A stretch of DNA of 64,000 bases from Lachancea thermotolerans CBS 6340 (GCF_000142805.1 NC_013084.1:434001-498000); one strand, 5' to 3'. Positions 10,601-21,400 are shown, counted from the first letter of the stretch. Notes: generated by a model not told the origin, from the sequence alone. Numbers and translations are program-made.

Positions 10601-11576
10601 GGAAGATTGGCTTTCTAACAGGAGAGAAGAGACCCTGTGTCAGTTCATTGCTTCTAGTGTTTCTCAAACGTGAACTTAGTTTTCCAATTAGGGTGCCATT
10701 AGATTTGAGACTGGATGCAGGACTGCTGGAAGAGCCCGATGTTTTCTGAGCATTGTTAGCTCCTCCATCTTTATTAGAATGAGCATTGGATTTAAAAAGC
10801 GACGTTGTGATAGACTCGGGCATTGAACCAGCAGATTTCGCGATAGCATTGAATTGGAGGCCATATGGGTTGCTAGCAGCAGTAGAGCCCTGAATACTTC
10901 CTTGGTTCCCAGACGATAACATAACGCCATTTCCTCCGAAGCTTGTCGCGCCTTGACCTCCTGAGAAAGTTGTATTAGAGAAATTACCAGTACTAGAGGG
11001 AATCGAAGACGTCGCGCTGAACAGACCTGGAGCATTAGCTTGGCCGGGCTTAGAAGCAGATGCTGAGTTACCAAATATGCCACCGTTTGAATTGGCGTTC
11101 AGACTGTTGCTGGTGCTCCCTCCGAACAATGGTCTGCTATTACTGGGGTTCGCGTTTGGCTTGTTGAAGAGCCCACCTACATTAGCGCTCTGGCTTGCAG
11201 ATCCAAAGAGCCCTCCAGTGGGTGCGTTTGTATTAACTCCTGCACTAGAATTAGTGTTCGGAGTACTCGAGCTGTTCGTATTGTTTCCAAATAATCCTCC
11301 AGAATTTGAATCCTGGTTTGCATTACCGCCAAAAAGTGCGTTTGGTGCTTCTTGCGATGCACTAGTGTTGTTTTTATTTCCAAACAGCCCTCCAGATGGA
11401 CTAGGGGTCGAAGCCCCGTTTAGGCGGCTTGTACTCACGTCTCCAAACAGACTGCCTGAGGCAGACTTCTGTCTCGGCTGGAAAGCATTATCTGTCTGGG
11501 TTATCTTAGAAGTGGGTGTCGATGTGTTTAAACCCCCTCCAAACAGTGAGGATCCTCCACTATTCGAGCCAAACAT
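7659..11576 (-). CDS. NUP145: Nuclear pore protein precursor, self-cleaving into N and C halves
   Basis: The 1305 aa protein has an N-terminal FG/GLFG-rich region (about residues 1-250: GGLFG, ALFGG, RPLFGG). It is followed by the nucleoporin autoproteolytic domain, which ends at H574-F575-S576, the expected self-cleavage site. This would release Nup145N (about 575 aa, an FG nucleoporin) and Nup145C (about 730 aa, an alpha-helical member of the Y-shaped Nup84 complex). Total length is near the S. cerevisiae 1317 aa. Its place next to NBP35 and SPC105, with the same orientations as YGL091C-YGL092W-YGL093W, supports the name. Confidence 0.97.
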   Translation of the reverse strand: MFGSNSGGSSLFGGGLNTSTPTSKITQTDNAFQPRQKSASGSLFGDVSTSRLNGASTPSPSGGLFGNKNNTSASQEAPNALFGGNANQDSNSGGLFGNNTNSSSTPNTNSSAGVNTNAPTGGLFGSASQSANVGGLFNKPNANPSNSRPLFGGSTSNSLNANSNGGIFGNSASASKPGQANAPGLFSATSSIPSSTGNFSNTTFSGGQGATSFGGNGVMLSSGNQGSIQGSTAASNPYGLQFNAIAKSAGSMPESITTSLFKSNAHSNKDGGANNAQKTSGSSSSPASSLKSNGTLIGKLSSRLRNTRSNELTQGLFSPVRKPIFRQEIVPTSSTTESNLKDHSHFQRGLENSAKANRSEAADMRKLKIDTGRSAAKKMKLLSGQSTTTSTKILGSRDLHQDLEEPRSVLQKRETTEPELTGKELNDKTVGYWCSPTIEQLSRLPIKQLCSVSNFVIGRQGFGSISFDSDVDLSSYVSDLKTSLFGKIVIFHGNKTVEVYPDGTSKPPLGYGLNVPATITLEQIYAVGKNSRTPLKEHSAEEVQLLIKKLRRLKGMSFVSYNPLEGLWTFKVQHFSIWGLIDEDGTEKKEQEPSSEADHKQRKIAVPKHRSIAAKSCQAFDKQAMDETSMHPRGGLDIDGVAFGTLVQNEIESGDTEFNELVEEKQYEPSDVDPEDFEGMEVQTALGVANNWATQLELADDPYNSAFRSTNLQRTGNREASSLSQAFDETFNTNKSAKRTLRLSHIPKLAKFSKDSKLLCNSKKDVSGCTLVDVLAWDNESRCRISQTLEKNYINAKVNMRGSNGYPMVKSFSVTISEMEATLAVGEGHNIWKLFSILFDEKGISPKKDRKAELDELVKGKRYQLLCSWVVQEVSKSVLNRIESTQNPNESIFYQLIIGDIIGATKAAIKLKNPHLSALITLLNTNNPNVRFLASQQLRKWKALNRKVDLFVVKIYQLLSGQPFDQTCVVDLTRELSWLECLSVYLLFSDMNASSLEEFVAQFLEAHPTSSKPVSYEVIFSVLKFFCSEVRDERMLKRMRVSKNVFDDRAFWFLVQTLRFKKCCNFTSDQTDSITLQFQEQLEANELYGEALFTLLFVHSDVLAKQHIDDLIRRHVHFFSGASGRDILKRFQVPDSLIFQAIALRHKFDENYLAEAENLLEGGLVEDAVQTLLTNVAPEMILRSTTDKQSLKTLRDILDKVPSEFLDTSGRDLGVFSEYLNFALDGHTDLATLEKLIHALPPFYATYGHVSKISICCSVMAYAVSLAYLMTENAEAAASSMKDRLLELPLGEPEARYIRKNLKAP

Positions 11577-11933
11577 TGAGCTTTATCAGTTGAAGTCTTG
11601 AGCTTAGCTATCAAGATATTGCTTTGTTTGAAAGTGCGACGAAGTTTCTTTTGCTAGCAAAGTGGCTTCCCAAAACGCAGTGGCGCTCCTTTTTTGCAAT
11701 AATTCCAAGCACGAAGATGCTCAATTGACTGAACACAGCTATCCTAGGAGTTATAGTGTTGTCGTTTTCTGCATTTACTTCAATGGATAACATCAAAGAG
11801 AAAATTTGGTGAGCTCATATAAGTCAGTCACGTGATCAATGAATAAAGCTGTTTGCTTCACAGGTTTTGAAAGGCTGACACTATGCCCAATCAGGAAGAT
11901 ACGATGCTTGTTACATATCTAACGTAATGCAAT
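11577..11933. promoter_or_regulatory. NUP145 upstream / SPC105 3' region with one E-box
   Basis: About 360 bp between two genes on the minus strand. A CACGTG E-box lies near 11830. I saw no other element and no RNA gene. Confidence 0.35.
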
Positions 11934-14648
11934 TTAAATAAGAGTAGGCTCTTTCAGCCACGGCAATACACCTGAGGCTTTTGTTTGAAGAAACTTCAAA
12001 GCATCCTCCGGCTGAAGCCTTTCGGAGCAAAGGCCTCTGACACGTAGTTTTGGGCCAGAGCTGGCTAAACCCTTGACTGCTGAAACGAACTCATTGAGAG
12101 ATAATTCAAGCAGCAGAAATTTCTTCTTTTTTGAGTCAAAACAAGTAATTTCGATGTCAATCGAACCGCTAACCTCGACTACTTTACACGGAAGAAGTAA
12201 TTTCAAACGCTTATATTCGGTGAGAAGGAGATGAGCATTGAATGAATCATGTGAGAGTGCCCTAATAAACTGGTAGACATTTGACTCGCAACTACTCGCA
12301 GTGCGCACTGAACGAGCATATATTTCTTTAGCTATTCCTTTTAGCGAGTTCGGAAAAGCTAAGTCAACATCACCCACTTGCTGGGCGCGTTTGATGTCAA
12401 AAGTTGCCGTTATTGGAGGGTCATTCAACTGGACGGTCAATAAAGATTTGCGGTAGCTTTTGAAGGATATCCCGCAAATTTTCTGTACTATGTCAAATGT
12501 GGCGCGAAGGTTCTCGGCTTGGTGAGCTGCAAAGGCTGGGCTTCCCTTAACTTCGGACCTTAGCGAATTTATAGCACTGCGTGTGCGCTCTATTTCAAGC
12601 TTAACGTTCTTAATATCAGAACGTACAGCCTTCATTCTCTTTTCAAATTCTGAAGAGCTCTTCAATGCTTGCATTTCTTGGACTAATTCTGCCTTCAAAG
12701 CTTCAAGCTTAAGGCGGTCGGGGATCCCCGGACTTGGACTCTTTGATTGGGTTAGGCTTTGCGCCAGACGAATTTCCGTCAGTATATTCTGCCTTGTGTT
12801 GAGTATGTTTCTCTTCGCGCGATTGACCTTATCCACATGGTCCATGATCGAGTTATATTCGTCTTTTAGCAACAGCAGATTTTCCTGCAAAACATTTTTG
12901 ATGCCGTTTAAATGTCTCGACCGCCATTCCAACCAGACTTTTTCGGCCTCCAATCGAGAGAAACGTCGTAGCAGAGTAATTTGATCACTCAGTTTCTCTC
13001 TTTCTAAGGTGCCAGATTCAAAATACCTCTTGAAAAGTGCTGGTGCAGGATTCCGTGCTATTTCTTCTTCTAATTCTTTGAATAATTCCCGCGATTTTAA
13101 TATTCTGCGCAGCAACTCTTTACAGCAAAATGCATAAATTTCCAAAATTGGCATGTTGGCATATAATCCATAGTACACTTCCACTACGGGCCACTTTCTT
13201 CCTTTTTGAGATGATACAAAAGACATTCGATTTATGGGCAACAACTCCAACTCTGTGTCGCTAAGCAGTGAACTAATACCGACTGAATGAAGAAAAGCTT
13301 TTAAGCTCGCTTGTTCTCTTGTTTTATCTACAGTAACATCAGGGAAATTTCTGTCATAGGCAGAAGATGCATTGATGTTTTCCTTTGGAATGGAAGTTTT
13401 TGGACTGTTACTCATATTGATCGAAATCGCTATAGGTGAAAGCCGCTCCATCATTGTGATTTCCATATCTTCATCCGTTTCTGCTCCATGAGGAATTTTT
13501 GCAGCACTAGCTCCATCCTCATCAAAACCATGAGCACTGCTAACTCGCCTCTTCTTTCGGGATATATTCTCATCGAAAACACGGCCACTCGTTTCTATAT
13601 TTCTATCCTTTTGTGCCCCAAAGTTTTGTTCCTCTCTGTCTTTTTGTGTTGAAGTAACAAACTGAGACGACCTTATGTCGAAAACATCTCGCTCTGCCTG
13701 CATGGGAACTGTAAGCGAGGTTGCGTGCGACACTTCATCCGTAAGTGATGCATCATTTGGTTTTGACATACCCGCTTGGTTTGCTCTGACAATCTCCGTT
13801 GTTTCCATGTCGGATGTTTCCTCTCCATTGTTCTTAGGGCTATTTCGGGACCTATCCGGCTGAGATATATAGGATTCCTTTTGTGGTGGTTGGAAAACTT
13901 CTGTCATAACCATCGACTCACCCTCTTCTTCATGCTGGATGCCTTCCTTGTGAAGTTGCGTGACCTCCATATCTTCTTCCTCCTGATGAGCTGAAGACTG
14001 ACGACTGCCTATGATTTCTTCAGAGTTGTTTTCAGGTCCTGCGCTGTGCTTTGAGAACAACTGTGTGATTTCCATTGAGACCTCTTTGTCGTAAGCAGGG
14101 GTATACGGAGTTGATTGGTTCCCCTGTTCGGAGTTCAGGATCATTGAATTATCAACCAGGGGCCCTCCATAATTATTCGTCAGCTGCATTGATTCCTCAT
14201 TGTATGTGCGCTCTTGAGAGTTTTGTACATGCTCTTTTGAGAAATCATCGGTGAAGGCTTCAGCGGCAGGCTTCCGCCTTGGCTCTCTGAAAGTAGAGCG
14301 GTCCTGGGGGACAAAATCGACTCTGTGTAGTGTTACGTCCGGCGCAAACGACACTCTTCGATCTAACTTCGATTGCAATTTTGAGGTATTCAAACGTGAT
14401 GTCGTGTTATTGCGGCCATCTGCGTCCTCGTGCTCTTGAGAGCTGCTGAAGATAGGAATGTTTGAAAGCGTCAAGTTCTCGCTTCCACCATCATTGAACA
14501 AAAACTTTTGTTTTAAAATGCTTCTCCCTGGCACCATGGATTTGGACCTCTCCTTCACTTGTGCCTTTCCATCAAGAGATGTTTTTGAAGTCTTTCCAAA
14601 TTCTTGATTCATGAAGGAGGTCGCCCAACTTGTGTAAACAACTACCAT
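11934..14648 (-). CDS. SPC105: Outer kinetochore scaffold (KNL1 family)
   Basis: The 904 aa protein has the marks of yeast Spc105/KNL1. There is an RVSF motif (in RRVSFAPDVTLHRVDF, about residue 93) that docks the PP1 phosphatase Glc7. Several MELT-like repeats follow (SMEITQLF, DMEVTQLH, SMVMTEVF, DMETTEIV, DMEITMME), which Mps1 phosphorylates to recruit Bub3-Bub1. Then come a long coiled coil (about 590-700) and a C-terminal RWD-type region that binds the rest of the KMN network. The start is uncertain. The first ATG is at 14648, but an in-frame ATG at 14612 (MNQEFGK...) gives a better-sized lead-in to the ILKQ motif and may be the real one. It corresponds to YGL093W. Confidence 0.93.
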   Translation of the reverse strand: MVVVYTSWATSFMNQEFGKTSKTSLDGKAQVKERSKSMVPGRSILKQKFLFNDGGSENLTLSNIPIFSSSQEHEDADGRNNTTSRLNTSKLQSKLDRRVSFAPDVTLHRVDFVPQDRSTFREPRRKPAAEAFTDDFSKEHVQNSQERTYNEESMQLTNNYGGPLVDNSMILNSEQGNQSTPYTPAYDKEVSMEITQLFSKHSAGPENNSEEIIGSRQSSAHQEEEDMEVTQLHKEGIQHEEEGESMVMTEVFQPPQKESYISQPDRSRNSPKNNGEETSDMETTEIVRANQAGMSKPNDASLTDEVSHATSLTVPMQAERDVFDIRSSQFVTSTQKDREEQNFGAQKDRNIETSGRVFDENISRKKRRVSSAHGFDEDGASAAKIPHGAETDEDMEITMMERLSPIAISINMSNSPKTSIPKENINASSAYDRNFPDVTVDKTREQASLKAFLHSVGISSLLSDTELELLPINRMSFVSSQKGRKWPVVEVYYGLYANMPILEIYAFCCKELLRRILKSRELFKELEEEIARNPAPALFKRYFESGTLEREKLSDQITLLRRFSRLEAEKVWLEWRSRHLNGIKNVLQENLLLLKDEYNSIMDHVDKVNRAKRNILNTRQNILTEIRLAQSLTQSKSPSPGIPDRLKLEALKAELVQEMQALKSSSEFEKRMKAVRSDIKNVKLEIERTRSAINSLRSEVKGSPAFAAHQAENLRATFDIVQKICGISFKSYRKSLLTVQLNDPPITATFDIKRAQQVGDVDLAFPNSLKGIAKEIYARSVRTASSCESNVYQFIRALSHDSFNAHLLLTEYKRLKLLLPCKVVEVSGSIDIEITCFDSKKKKFLLLELSLNEFVSAVKGLASSGPKLRVRGLCSERLQPEDALKFLQTKASGVLPWLKEPTLI

Positions 14649-14815
14649 TCACTAGACGCCAATAACTTTGTTATTGTTTTCAAGTTCTTCAATTTCAATA
14701 CGTTAATAGTGATCATAATACTGCAAATTTTAGAATTTCTCTTATACTTGGATCTTCTCTAGTCGTGGCGAAGGGACTACATATTGGTTTTGGGAAGAGC
14801 AAGGAAGTCTCAGGC

Positions 14816-15112
14816 ATGTTTTCGCTCCTACGCACTAACTTTAGTAGGTTGCTGCCCCAGACTGGAGCAGGGTTTCTAAAAGCGCCTTTGGGCAACTCAA
14901 GTCCTTTTTTAACACGGGGATTCAAGGTGAGAACAGCCATAAAAAAGTTTTGCAGTGACTGCTACGTATGTTTGACATGATGCTGATAATGATTCTTGAA
15001 GCACTCCAAATATGTTTAGCTTATACTAACGTGAAGATAGATGGTAAGGCGCAAGGGCAGAGTCTATGTCTATTGCAAGTCTAATAAGAAGCACAAGCAG
15101 CGCCAAGGATGA
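14816..15112 (+). CDS. RTC6: Mitochondrial ribosomal protein bL36m, with one spliceosomal intron
   Basis: Two exons, 14816-14965 and 15041-15112, join to a 73 aa protein. Exon 1 gives a mitochondrial-type basic leader, then FKVRTAIKKFCSDCY. Exon 2 gives MVRRKGRVYVYCKSNKKHKQRQG (shown by its pieces VRRKGRVYVYC and KSNKKHKQRQG). Together they restore the compact L36 zinc-ribbon protein with its Cys-x2-Cys...Cys-x-His pattern. The 75-nt intron has GTATGT at 14966, TACTAAC at 15024-15030 and TAG ending at 15040. Without splicing the frame stops at 14978-14980. The gene corresponds to YPL183W-A, a large-subunit mitoribosome protein, and is divergent from SPC105 and convergent with RTT10. To my recollection the S. 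cerevisiae gene has no intron. Confidence 0.93.
14966..15040 (+). other. Spliceosomal intron of RTC6
   Basis: 75-nt intron with 5' splice site GTATGT (14966-14971), branch site TACTAAC (15024-15030) and 3' splice site TAG (15038-15040). The branch-to-3' distance is very short, about 10 nt. An alternative AG at 15035-15036 would put exon 2 out of frame. Joining at 15040 gives the conserved TGC TAC/ATG GTA AGG reading. Confidence 0.92.
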
Positions 15113-15229
15113 TAGCTAGCGGCGCTGCAGCCATGATCATGTAAATAGCAAGAAGAAAACTACTCAAATACAGTGGAGAGGTGACGGACTACATGTTATA
15201 TATTAGAAAAGTATTCACCGCTGTTGGTT

Positions 15230-18217
15230 TTACTCGAGTGTCCAAACAGAAAATCCAACGCCTCCAATAAGTGCTATCGATCCAGTCGCGGAAGACAAGG
15301 TATCGATACAGCCTGTATCCGCATTAGTTGTATAAAATTTGTTTTTCAAAACCAAATCTCCGGCGGAGACGTCGTAATACCTCACCACCTGGTCCACTGA
15401 TGCTGTCAATAGCGTCATGTCGCGCCGAATAAGTTTAACTGACGTGATAGTGGACGCAGCACCAGCGCTGATAAAAGAGCGTACACATCCCTGAATAGTC
15501 TTGTGACTTTTGTCCAATACAAACTCAGAAATCGCTACGGCATTATCGTCACCACCAGTGTATACGAAAAAACGGTTTTCAGCGATTATTTTGAATTCAA
15601 AAGATTTGATTCCAGCAGAATGGACTGCAATTCTCTCTGAAATATCAGGCAAGTGAATCTGGGGCTGGAAGCCCTCAAGCACTTTCACTAATTTGTTGTT
15701 CTGGATAACATATGGAATGTACTTAGTTAGATTCCAGCACACTAGGTGACCATCTGTTGGTGATACCACCAAAATTAGCTCGGTATCCAAAGTCACCAAT
15801 GCGACATTCAAAAGACAACACGTTTGATACTTGTCCGAAATTAGCAGCTTGAATGTATTTTCGTCGCTACTGTAAAGCCAAACCTTAATGGCTGAGTCTG
15901 AATAAACCGTTGTCAGGATGAAATCTTCAGTGCCTTCGATTGCCTTACAAGCAAAATCCATGATGCGGAGGTCAGGGATTTCTGATGAAGACGGTAGAGC
16001 ACATATGATAGTCATGTAGGGGTTTGACATAAATGTATCGGTCAATTCCCATAAATACAGCTCTTCCCTTGCGGCAGAACTTATCATAAACTTATTGTTG
16101 ATAAACTTGCACCGCTGAAGACCAGATGTGTGCTTTCTAAACGTCCATACGGTTTTCGTTTCGCCATCTTTCACGTTGAGGACGTTGAGCTTGATAGTAG
16201 TGTCCTCAGATGCAGAACAAAACACTGTCTTGCCAAGATGGAGAGGTTCTGTTCTCACGCATAAATCGCGAATTTCTCTTCCGTGCAAGCCATTCCGCAA
16301 AATTTCTGGATACGCAGCTTTGTGTATTTTGCGGAAGTTAATAGAGGATGCTTTGATGTAAATGAAAATAAACTCATCAAGTCCAAAATTAGGAAGATAC
16401 CGCCACTGGCGATGTGCCCCTCCGCACAACTCGCTAAAAACTTCGTATTGTTTTGTTTCGTTGAAGACGTAAAATAAGTTCGATTTGAAACCATACGTGA
16501 TAAAGTCACCTTGGGCGTTGTAATGAGCACCCTCCAGAAAACCTTTTGGTATCCTATTTTGTAGCAACACCTTGTGAGACCGTTTCAAAAAGTTGATTGA
16601 GATGAAGCAGTAGAAGCCGTCTCTATCAGACACTGAAAACAAGCAGTCACTTTCAGAATTTTTTTCTACGAAATCAATTGACGTTATCGTATCTCCCGGG
16701 AGAATTTTCCTCAATACAGTTGCCTCTCTTTCACAGTTCTCAAGGTCGAAAATTGCAAGAGTACTGAATCTAGACCCAAAGATTGCAAAGTTTTCATAAA
16801 ACGCAAATGAACTGGCGGTGAAGTTCTTTGGTTTTTTGAAATATAAACGCTCCTCGTGCTGAAGATTCGAAGCATCCATTCGAAGGCAAAAAAAGGGGTC
16901 TTTAGGGTTGGGAGATTCCATCACCAAAAACAGCTTCGAATTATAACCCCTTACCAAGCAATTTGTGGACTTTGTTAACTCATTAATTTGTAGCTGTTTG
17001 TTCTCGAGAATTTCGTTACCATCTTCAGAAAATTTAAGGATTAGCAATTCGCATCTGCTATTGGAAAAAATCACCATATCAAACTCTTGAACACCAGAAG
17101 TTGCTGAATAACTGGTGAATCTGCTATCTGTCATTACAGATGTCCACATCTCGGCCTTTTGGTCAAATTTGAGGACTTGACCTTCCGAAGTCATGGCAAG
17201 CAACCCAAACCGGAGCCAATAAAAACCTTTTATTATTTCGTTTGGGCGCAATTTGACTCCATGCTTGGATATATCATCGAGTGAAAATATCCTAGAATCG
17301 CTATCGGATTTTGTTCGCGCATTGAGGTCTGTTATTTTTATACGGCCGTCATTACCAGATGTAACTGCAATCATTTTTTCGTCATTGACATCGACTCCCC
17401 AAATGCTTTTGGTCTGGTGAAGCTCGTGTATGCTTTTCTGGATTAGAGTGCCCCTCTCTGAAATCTCCCAAACTCTGCAAGTACAGTCTTCTGACACGCT
17501 TATCAATTTTGAGTCGTTGTCATAAAACTTGAGGTTCCATATTCTTGCAGTATGGCCCCAGCCAGTGGAAACGAGGTGCCCGGAATGTAAATCCCAGAGC
17601 TTGATCGACCTATCATCGGAACAGCTTGCTGCATACCGACCCTTAATGCTTGCAGCAACGTAGAAAATAGACCCTTCGTGATCGGTAAAGTGATGTATTG
17701 TCTTCTCTGTTTTTAGATCCCAAACTAAAACACCGTCCATTACGGTCCCTGCGTTCACGAGAACTTTGTCCTGATTCAGTACTGTAATTGTGCCAGAGTA
17801 AAGGATTGACCTCTCACCATAAACAGCCTTCGTTTGCAATACCCTGAAAGATAGGTCACAACACAAAACTTTGTTGTAGCTTGTAAGTAGGAAAACGGAA
17901 GAGCCATCCATGCTATGCTCGCCGCTAACCACCCATTCATGGCATAACTTTTCAAAGCGAGTATTATCAGCATTTCCCCACAGGTAGTCAATGTCTAGAA
18001 GGCTAACTGATCTTCCTCCATATAACAAAACAGACTTCTCCCTGATTGCTAGCCCATGCACTTTGTTTCTATGAAAGACTCTCGATATGCTTACTAGTTC
18101 GCCGCTTTCGTAATTATAGACATGAACAAAGACCCCGTAACCAGCAAGTACGTACTTTCCATGGAATTTGACACACACTGAGGGCCCAGTATGTGAAAGC
18201 TGGCGCAACTGACTCAT
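15230..18217 (-). CDS. RTT10: WD40 protein, Trm7 partner in tRNA 2'-O-methylation
   Basis: The 995 aa protein is built of WD40 repeats through most of its length, for example YAASCSDDRSIKLWDLHSG and LISVSEDCTCRVWEI near residues 190-260 and more at the C-terminus. Size and layout match yeast Rtt10/Trm734 (YPL183C, about 1013 aa). That protein works with Trm7 to methylate position 34 in several tRNA anticodon loops and also affects endosomal recycling and Ty1 transposition. The convergent RTC6 gene on its 3' side repeats the YPL183C/YPL183W-A pair. The start ATG at 18217 is the first in frame. Confidence 0.93.
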   Translation of the reverse strand: MSQLRQLSHTGPSVCVKFHGKYVLAGYGVFVHVYNYESGELVSISRVFHRNKVHGLAIREKSVLLYGGRSVSLLDIDYLWGNADNTRFEKLCHEWVVSGEHSMDGSSVFLLTSYNKVLCCDLSFRVLQTKAVYGERSILYSGTITVLNQDKVLVNAGTVMDGVLVWDLKTEKTIHHFTDHEGSIFYVAASIKGRYAASCSDDRSIKLWDLHSGHLVSTGWGHTARIWNLKFYDNDSKLISVSEDCTCRVWEISERGTLIQKSIHELHQTKSIWGVDVNDEKMIAVTSGNDGRIKITDLNARTKSDSDSRIFSLDDISKHGVKLRPNEIIKGFYWLRFGLLAMTSEGQVLKFDQKAEMWTSVMTDSRFTSYSATSGVQEFDMVIFSNSRCELLILKFSEDGNEILENKQLQINELTKSTNCLVRGYNSKLFLVMESPNPKDPFFCLRMDASNLQHEERLYFKKPKNFTASSFAFYENFAIFGSRFSTLAIFDLENCEREATVLRKILPGDTITSIDFVEKNSESDCLFSVSDRDGFYCFISINFLKRSHKVLLQNRIPKGFLEGAHYNAQGDFITYGFKSNLFYVFNETKQYEVFSELCGGAHRQWRYLPNFGLDEFIFIYIKASSINFRKIHKAAYPEILRNGLHGREIRDLCVRTEPLHLGKTVFCSASEDTTIKLNVLNVKDGETKTVWTFRKHTSGLQRCKFINNKFMISSAAREELYLWELTDTFMSNPYMTIICALPSSSEIPDLRIMDFACKAIEGTEDFILTTVYSDSAIKVWLYSSDENTFKLLISDKYQTCCLLNVALVTLDTELILVVSPTDGHLVCWNLTKYIPYVIQNNKLVKVLEGFQPQIHLPDISERIAVHSAGIKSFEFKIIAENRFFVYTGGDDNAVAISEFVLDKSHKTIQGCVRSFISAGAASTITSVKLIRRDMTLLTASVDQVVRYYDVSAGDLVLKNKFYTTNADTGCIDTLSSATGSIALIGGVGFSVWTLE

Positions 18218-18489
18218 AATGCCTGTAAGCGCCGAAACGTTGGAGTCTGGAGACGATCTTACACCGCAGATTTTTCAGTGTGATGTTCGTTTATGGCGAT
18301 ACTTCATACAGACTAAAAGTTCGCGATTTAATAGAAATCGGGACCATTTCATGGGGAATCAGATACACACCGCCGTTAGATCTCAATTGCAAGAGTTTCG
18401 ATCTTGCGAGAGAGGTTAAAAGCACCACGCTGAAATTGGAGCTATACGCCAGCTGCTTGCTTCGAACATCTGACTGAAGGCTCCGCGAA

Positions 18490-21400
18490 ATGAACAATTG
18501 GCAGCTGACATTCCAGTCACCGGTAGACTTGACAGAGCATCTAAGAAAGCCATACTTACTGTACGATGAGCGAGATAAGAACGTTACAAGAACCATGTTT
18601 GACGAGCATGCAAACCTCGTTTGGGCCGGGGACACATATGGAAGAATATCGTCTTACGACCCGTCATATTCGCTGTACACGAGATATGCTGGACACATTG
18701 GGGGGCTCCCGGTGGTGGATATGTTGAGCCACCCTGGGGGAGTCATGTCGCTCAGCGCAGATTCAATTCACTTCGCCAGCAGACAGGGCGTGACACGATT
18801 AAATCTGACCAGCGCAGATATAGCCCAACTTTGTGAGATGAAGGCCATGTGCTTCTCCTCTATTGCAGGAAATCACGTCTATTGCGCGGGTTCAAATTCT
18901 GGAAGTGGTATCATAGATATAGACTTACAGAAAGGCGCCCTTTTTAATAACATAGACTATGCGTCGAAGGTCAAGATGATGCGGTCCGACAACAAAACCA
19001 TCCTTATAGGGAAACAGACGGGCACGATAGATCTCCTGGATCAAAGTAGTAATCAGCTTATCAGGTCATTTGCGGCGCACTCTGCTACAATATCTGACAT
19101 GGATTTGCGAGACAACACGTTGGTAACGGTCGGCAAATCTAGGCGCTTTAATCAGATGTGCTCTGACCCGTTTGTTAACGTTTATGACCTTCGAATGATG
19201 CGGCAATTAACCCCGGTGGCTTTCTCTCACAACCAAAACATAGGCAGCTCAGGAAGCGCAGGCGCAGACTTTGTTCGGCTACACCCAGTTCTCCCAACAG
19301 TCATGACGGTGGCTTCTACTTCAGGAGCTTTTGATTTTATTGACCTAGCAGATCCAACTTTAAGGTCACAGTATTGCCACCCGTGCCATTCCATCTCTCA
19401 ATTTCAACTTTCGCCCAGTGGAGACTACATAGCTGTGTTAGAACACGATAACACAATTAGCACTTGGAGTCGATCTGGCGGCATGTCGGGGTTCACGAAC
19501 TCGTCAGCAATTCTCGAGTATCCTGACTACCCTGATGACGGTCCTCCGGGAAATGTGTCTGTTAATGACGAGAGCTATCCTTTAAGTTCAGTTGGAATGC
19601 CTTATTATTCCGAGAAACTTTTGTCCTCCTGGCCACACGTTATTTTCCGCAGCGGTGGAACACTTCCAAGGAAAATGCAAGATTCAGGAGGCCTGATTCA
19701 AACACCTTCTTCCCGTCTATTTCAGCTGAGTACTCACAACTCCCAAACCTATAGTTTGGTTCCCTACAATACCGCGAAGTATGGCAGGCGGAATGTTATG
19801 CGGCCTTATAAATCGTTGAGAGAACGGAAGAAAAAGCTCCTCATAACTGATGAGGATGGCACAGATAAGAGAGAACTTATGAGATACAAGGCTTTGAACG
19901 ACTATGAGGTGCCACCCGCTTACACGAAACTTCAAATGGTCTACGGCAAATATGGAGTAGAGGACTTTGACTTTAAAGCTTTCAACAAAACTCAACTTTC
20001 TGGACTTGAGTGTGATATTGAAAACTCCTACACAAACGCAATATTGCAGCTATACCGATTTGTTCCGGAGTTCTACAACTTTGTTGTAAGTTGCCTGAGA
20101 GAAGAACCTGGTCCTGAGAACTCCATTCTGGCCGAATTGGGATATCTATATGACATGATGGACAAAGCCAAGGGCGTGGTGTGCCGCTCTGCGAACTTCC
20201 AAAAGCTTCTGACATCACTACCGTCTGCGAAAGACCTAGGTCTTTTAAGAGATTCTCTGGCCACAGAATTGTCAGACTCTTTAGCCGGACTTGATATTGA
20301 TTACCATGGAAATGCAATGGAGGCAGAAAACAAAATCGCAGTTCCGGGAACGGATGTTCCTCAAGCTTTTAATAAGTTTTTGCTGTCCAAACTGATTGCT
20401 GAGGAGGTACAAAAGAAGATCAATACTACGCATAGCATTGCATTAGAAGAGCTGGTTGGTATTAGGCTGTCAACGGAGACACGCTCGATATCATCTTGTG
20501 GTAGTTATGAAAGAGGTACAAGCATAGTACCATCTCTTGATGTTACGAGTCCCGCGACTAACAACACGAAATACTCAAATAAGAAGCTAAGCAACCAGAC
20601 TGTGCTTCCCTATATCGAATCATCGATGAACCGCATTAGACACAAGAGAGCTCTTTGTGAAAAATGTCAAAAGCTTGAAAATATAGAGCAGGAACAAACA
20701 GTTCGGAATCTTCCACCTCTCTTATCTCTTAACATTTGTCTATCAAGCAGTGAATGGGATATCGCCAAGACGGTCAAAAATTGGCTTGCAAAAGATTTTT
20801 ACGCTACGCTCTCCAAAGATAGGCCTATTTTGAAGTTACATCCTACTGATCTTAAAACCAACAGCGCCATTTTCAAATATGACTTGAATGCTTATGTGGC
20901 ACGTGTAACAGATGACATGTCCGAACCGCACCTTGTGACATATGCTAAGGTTTTTGATCCAAAAACGAAGCAGGACAAATGGTTTATGTTCAATGATTAT
21001 CTTGTTATAGAAGTCGATGAAGATGAAGCCTTAGATATTACACCATGGTGGAAAACACCTGAAATTCTGATATATTCAGATGCGGAGGAACTACGGAAAC
21101 CATTTGTTCCAGTTTCTAGCTTTCGCATCGATGACAGTGTTTTGTACCGTGACTACTTTGCGAATGGTATCAGAGAGGGGGTCAAAAAAGAGTATCAGCA
21201 TTTAACTGCCAGCGAAGCTCCGCAGCCAGGCTCACTAGTCGCAATGGATGCTGAGTTTGTGATTCTTGCAGATGAAGAAGTTGAGATCAGTTGCAGGGGA
21301 CAGCGGACGCTCATCAAACCAAAGAAGACGGCTTTGGCGAGGATATCAGTGCTGCGAGGGGACGACGGTGATGATTTTGGTGTTCCATTTATTGACGATT

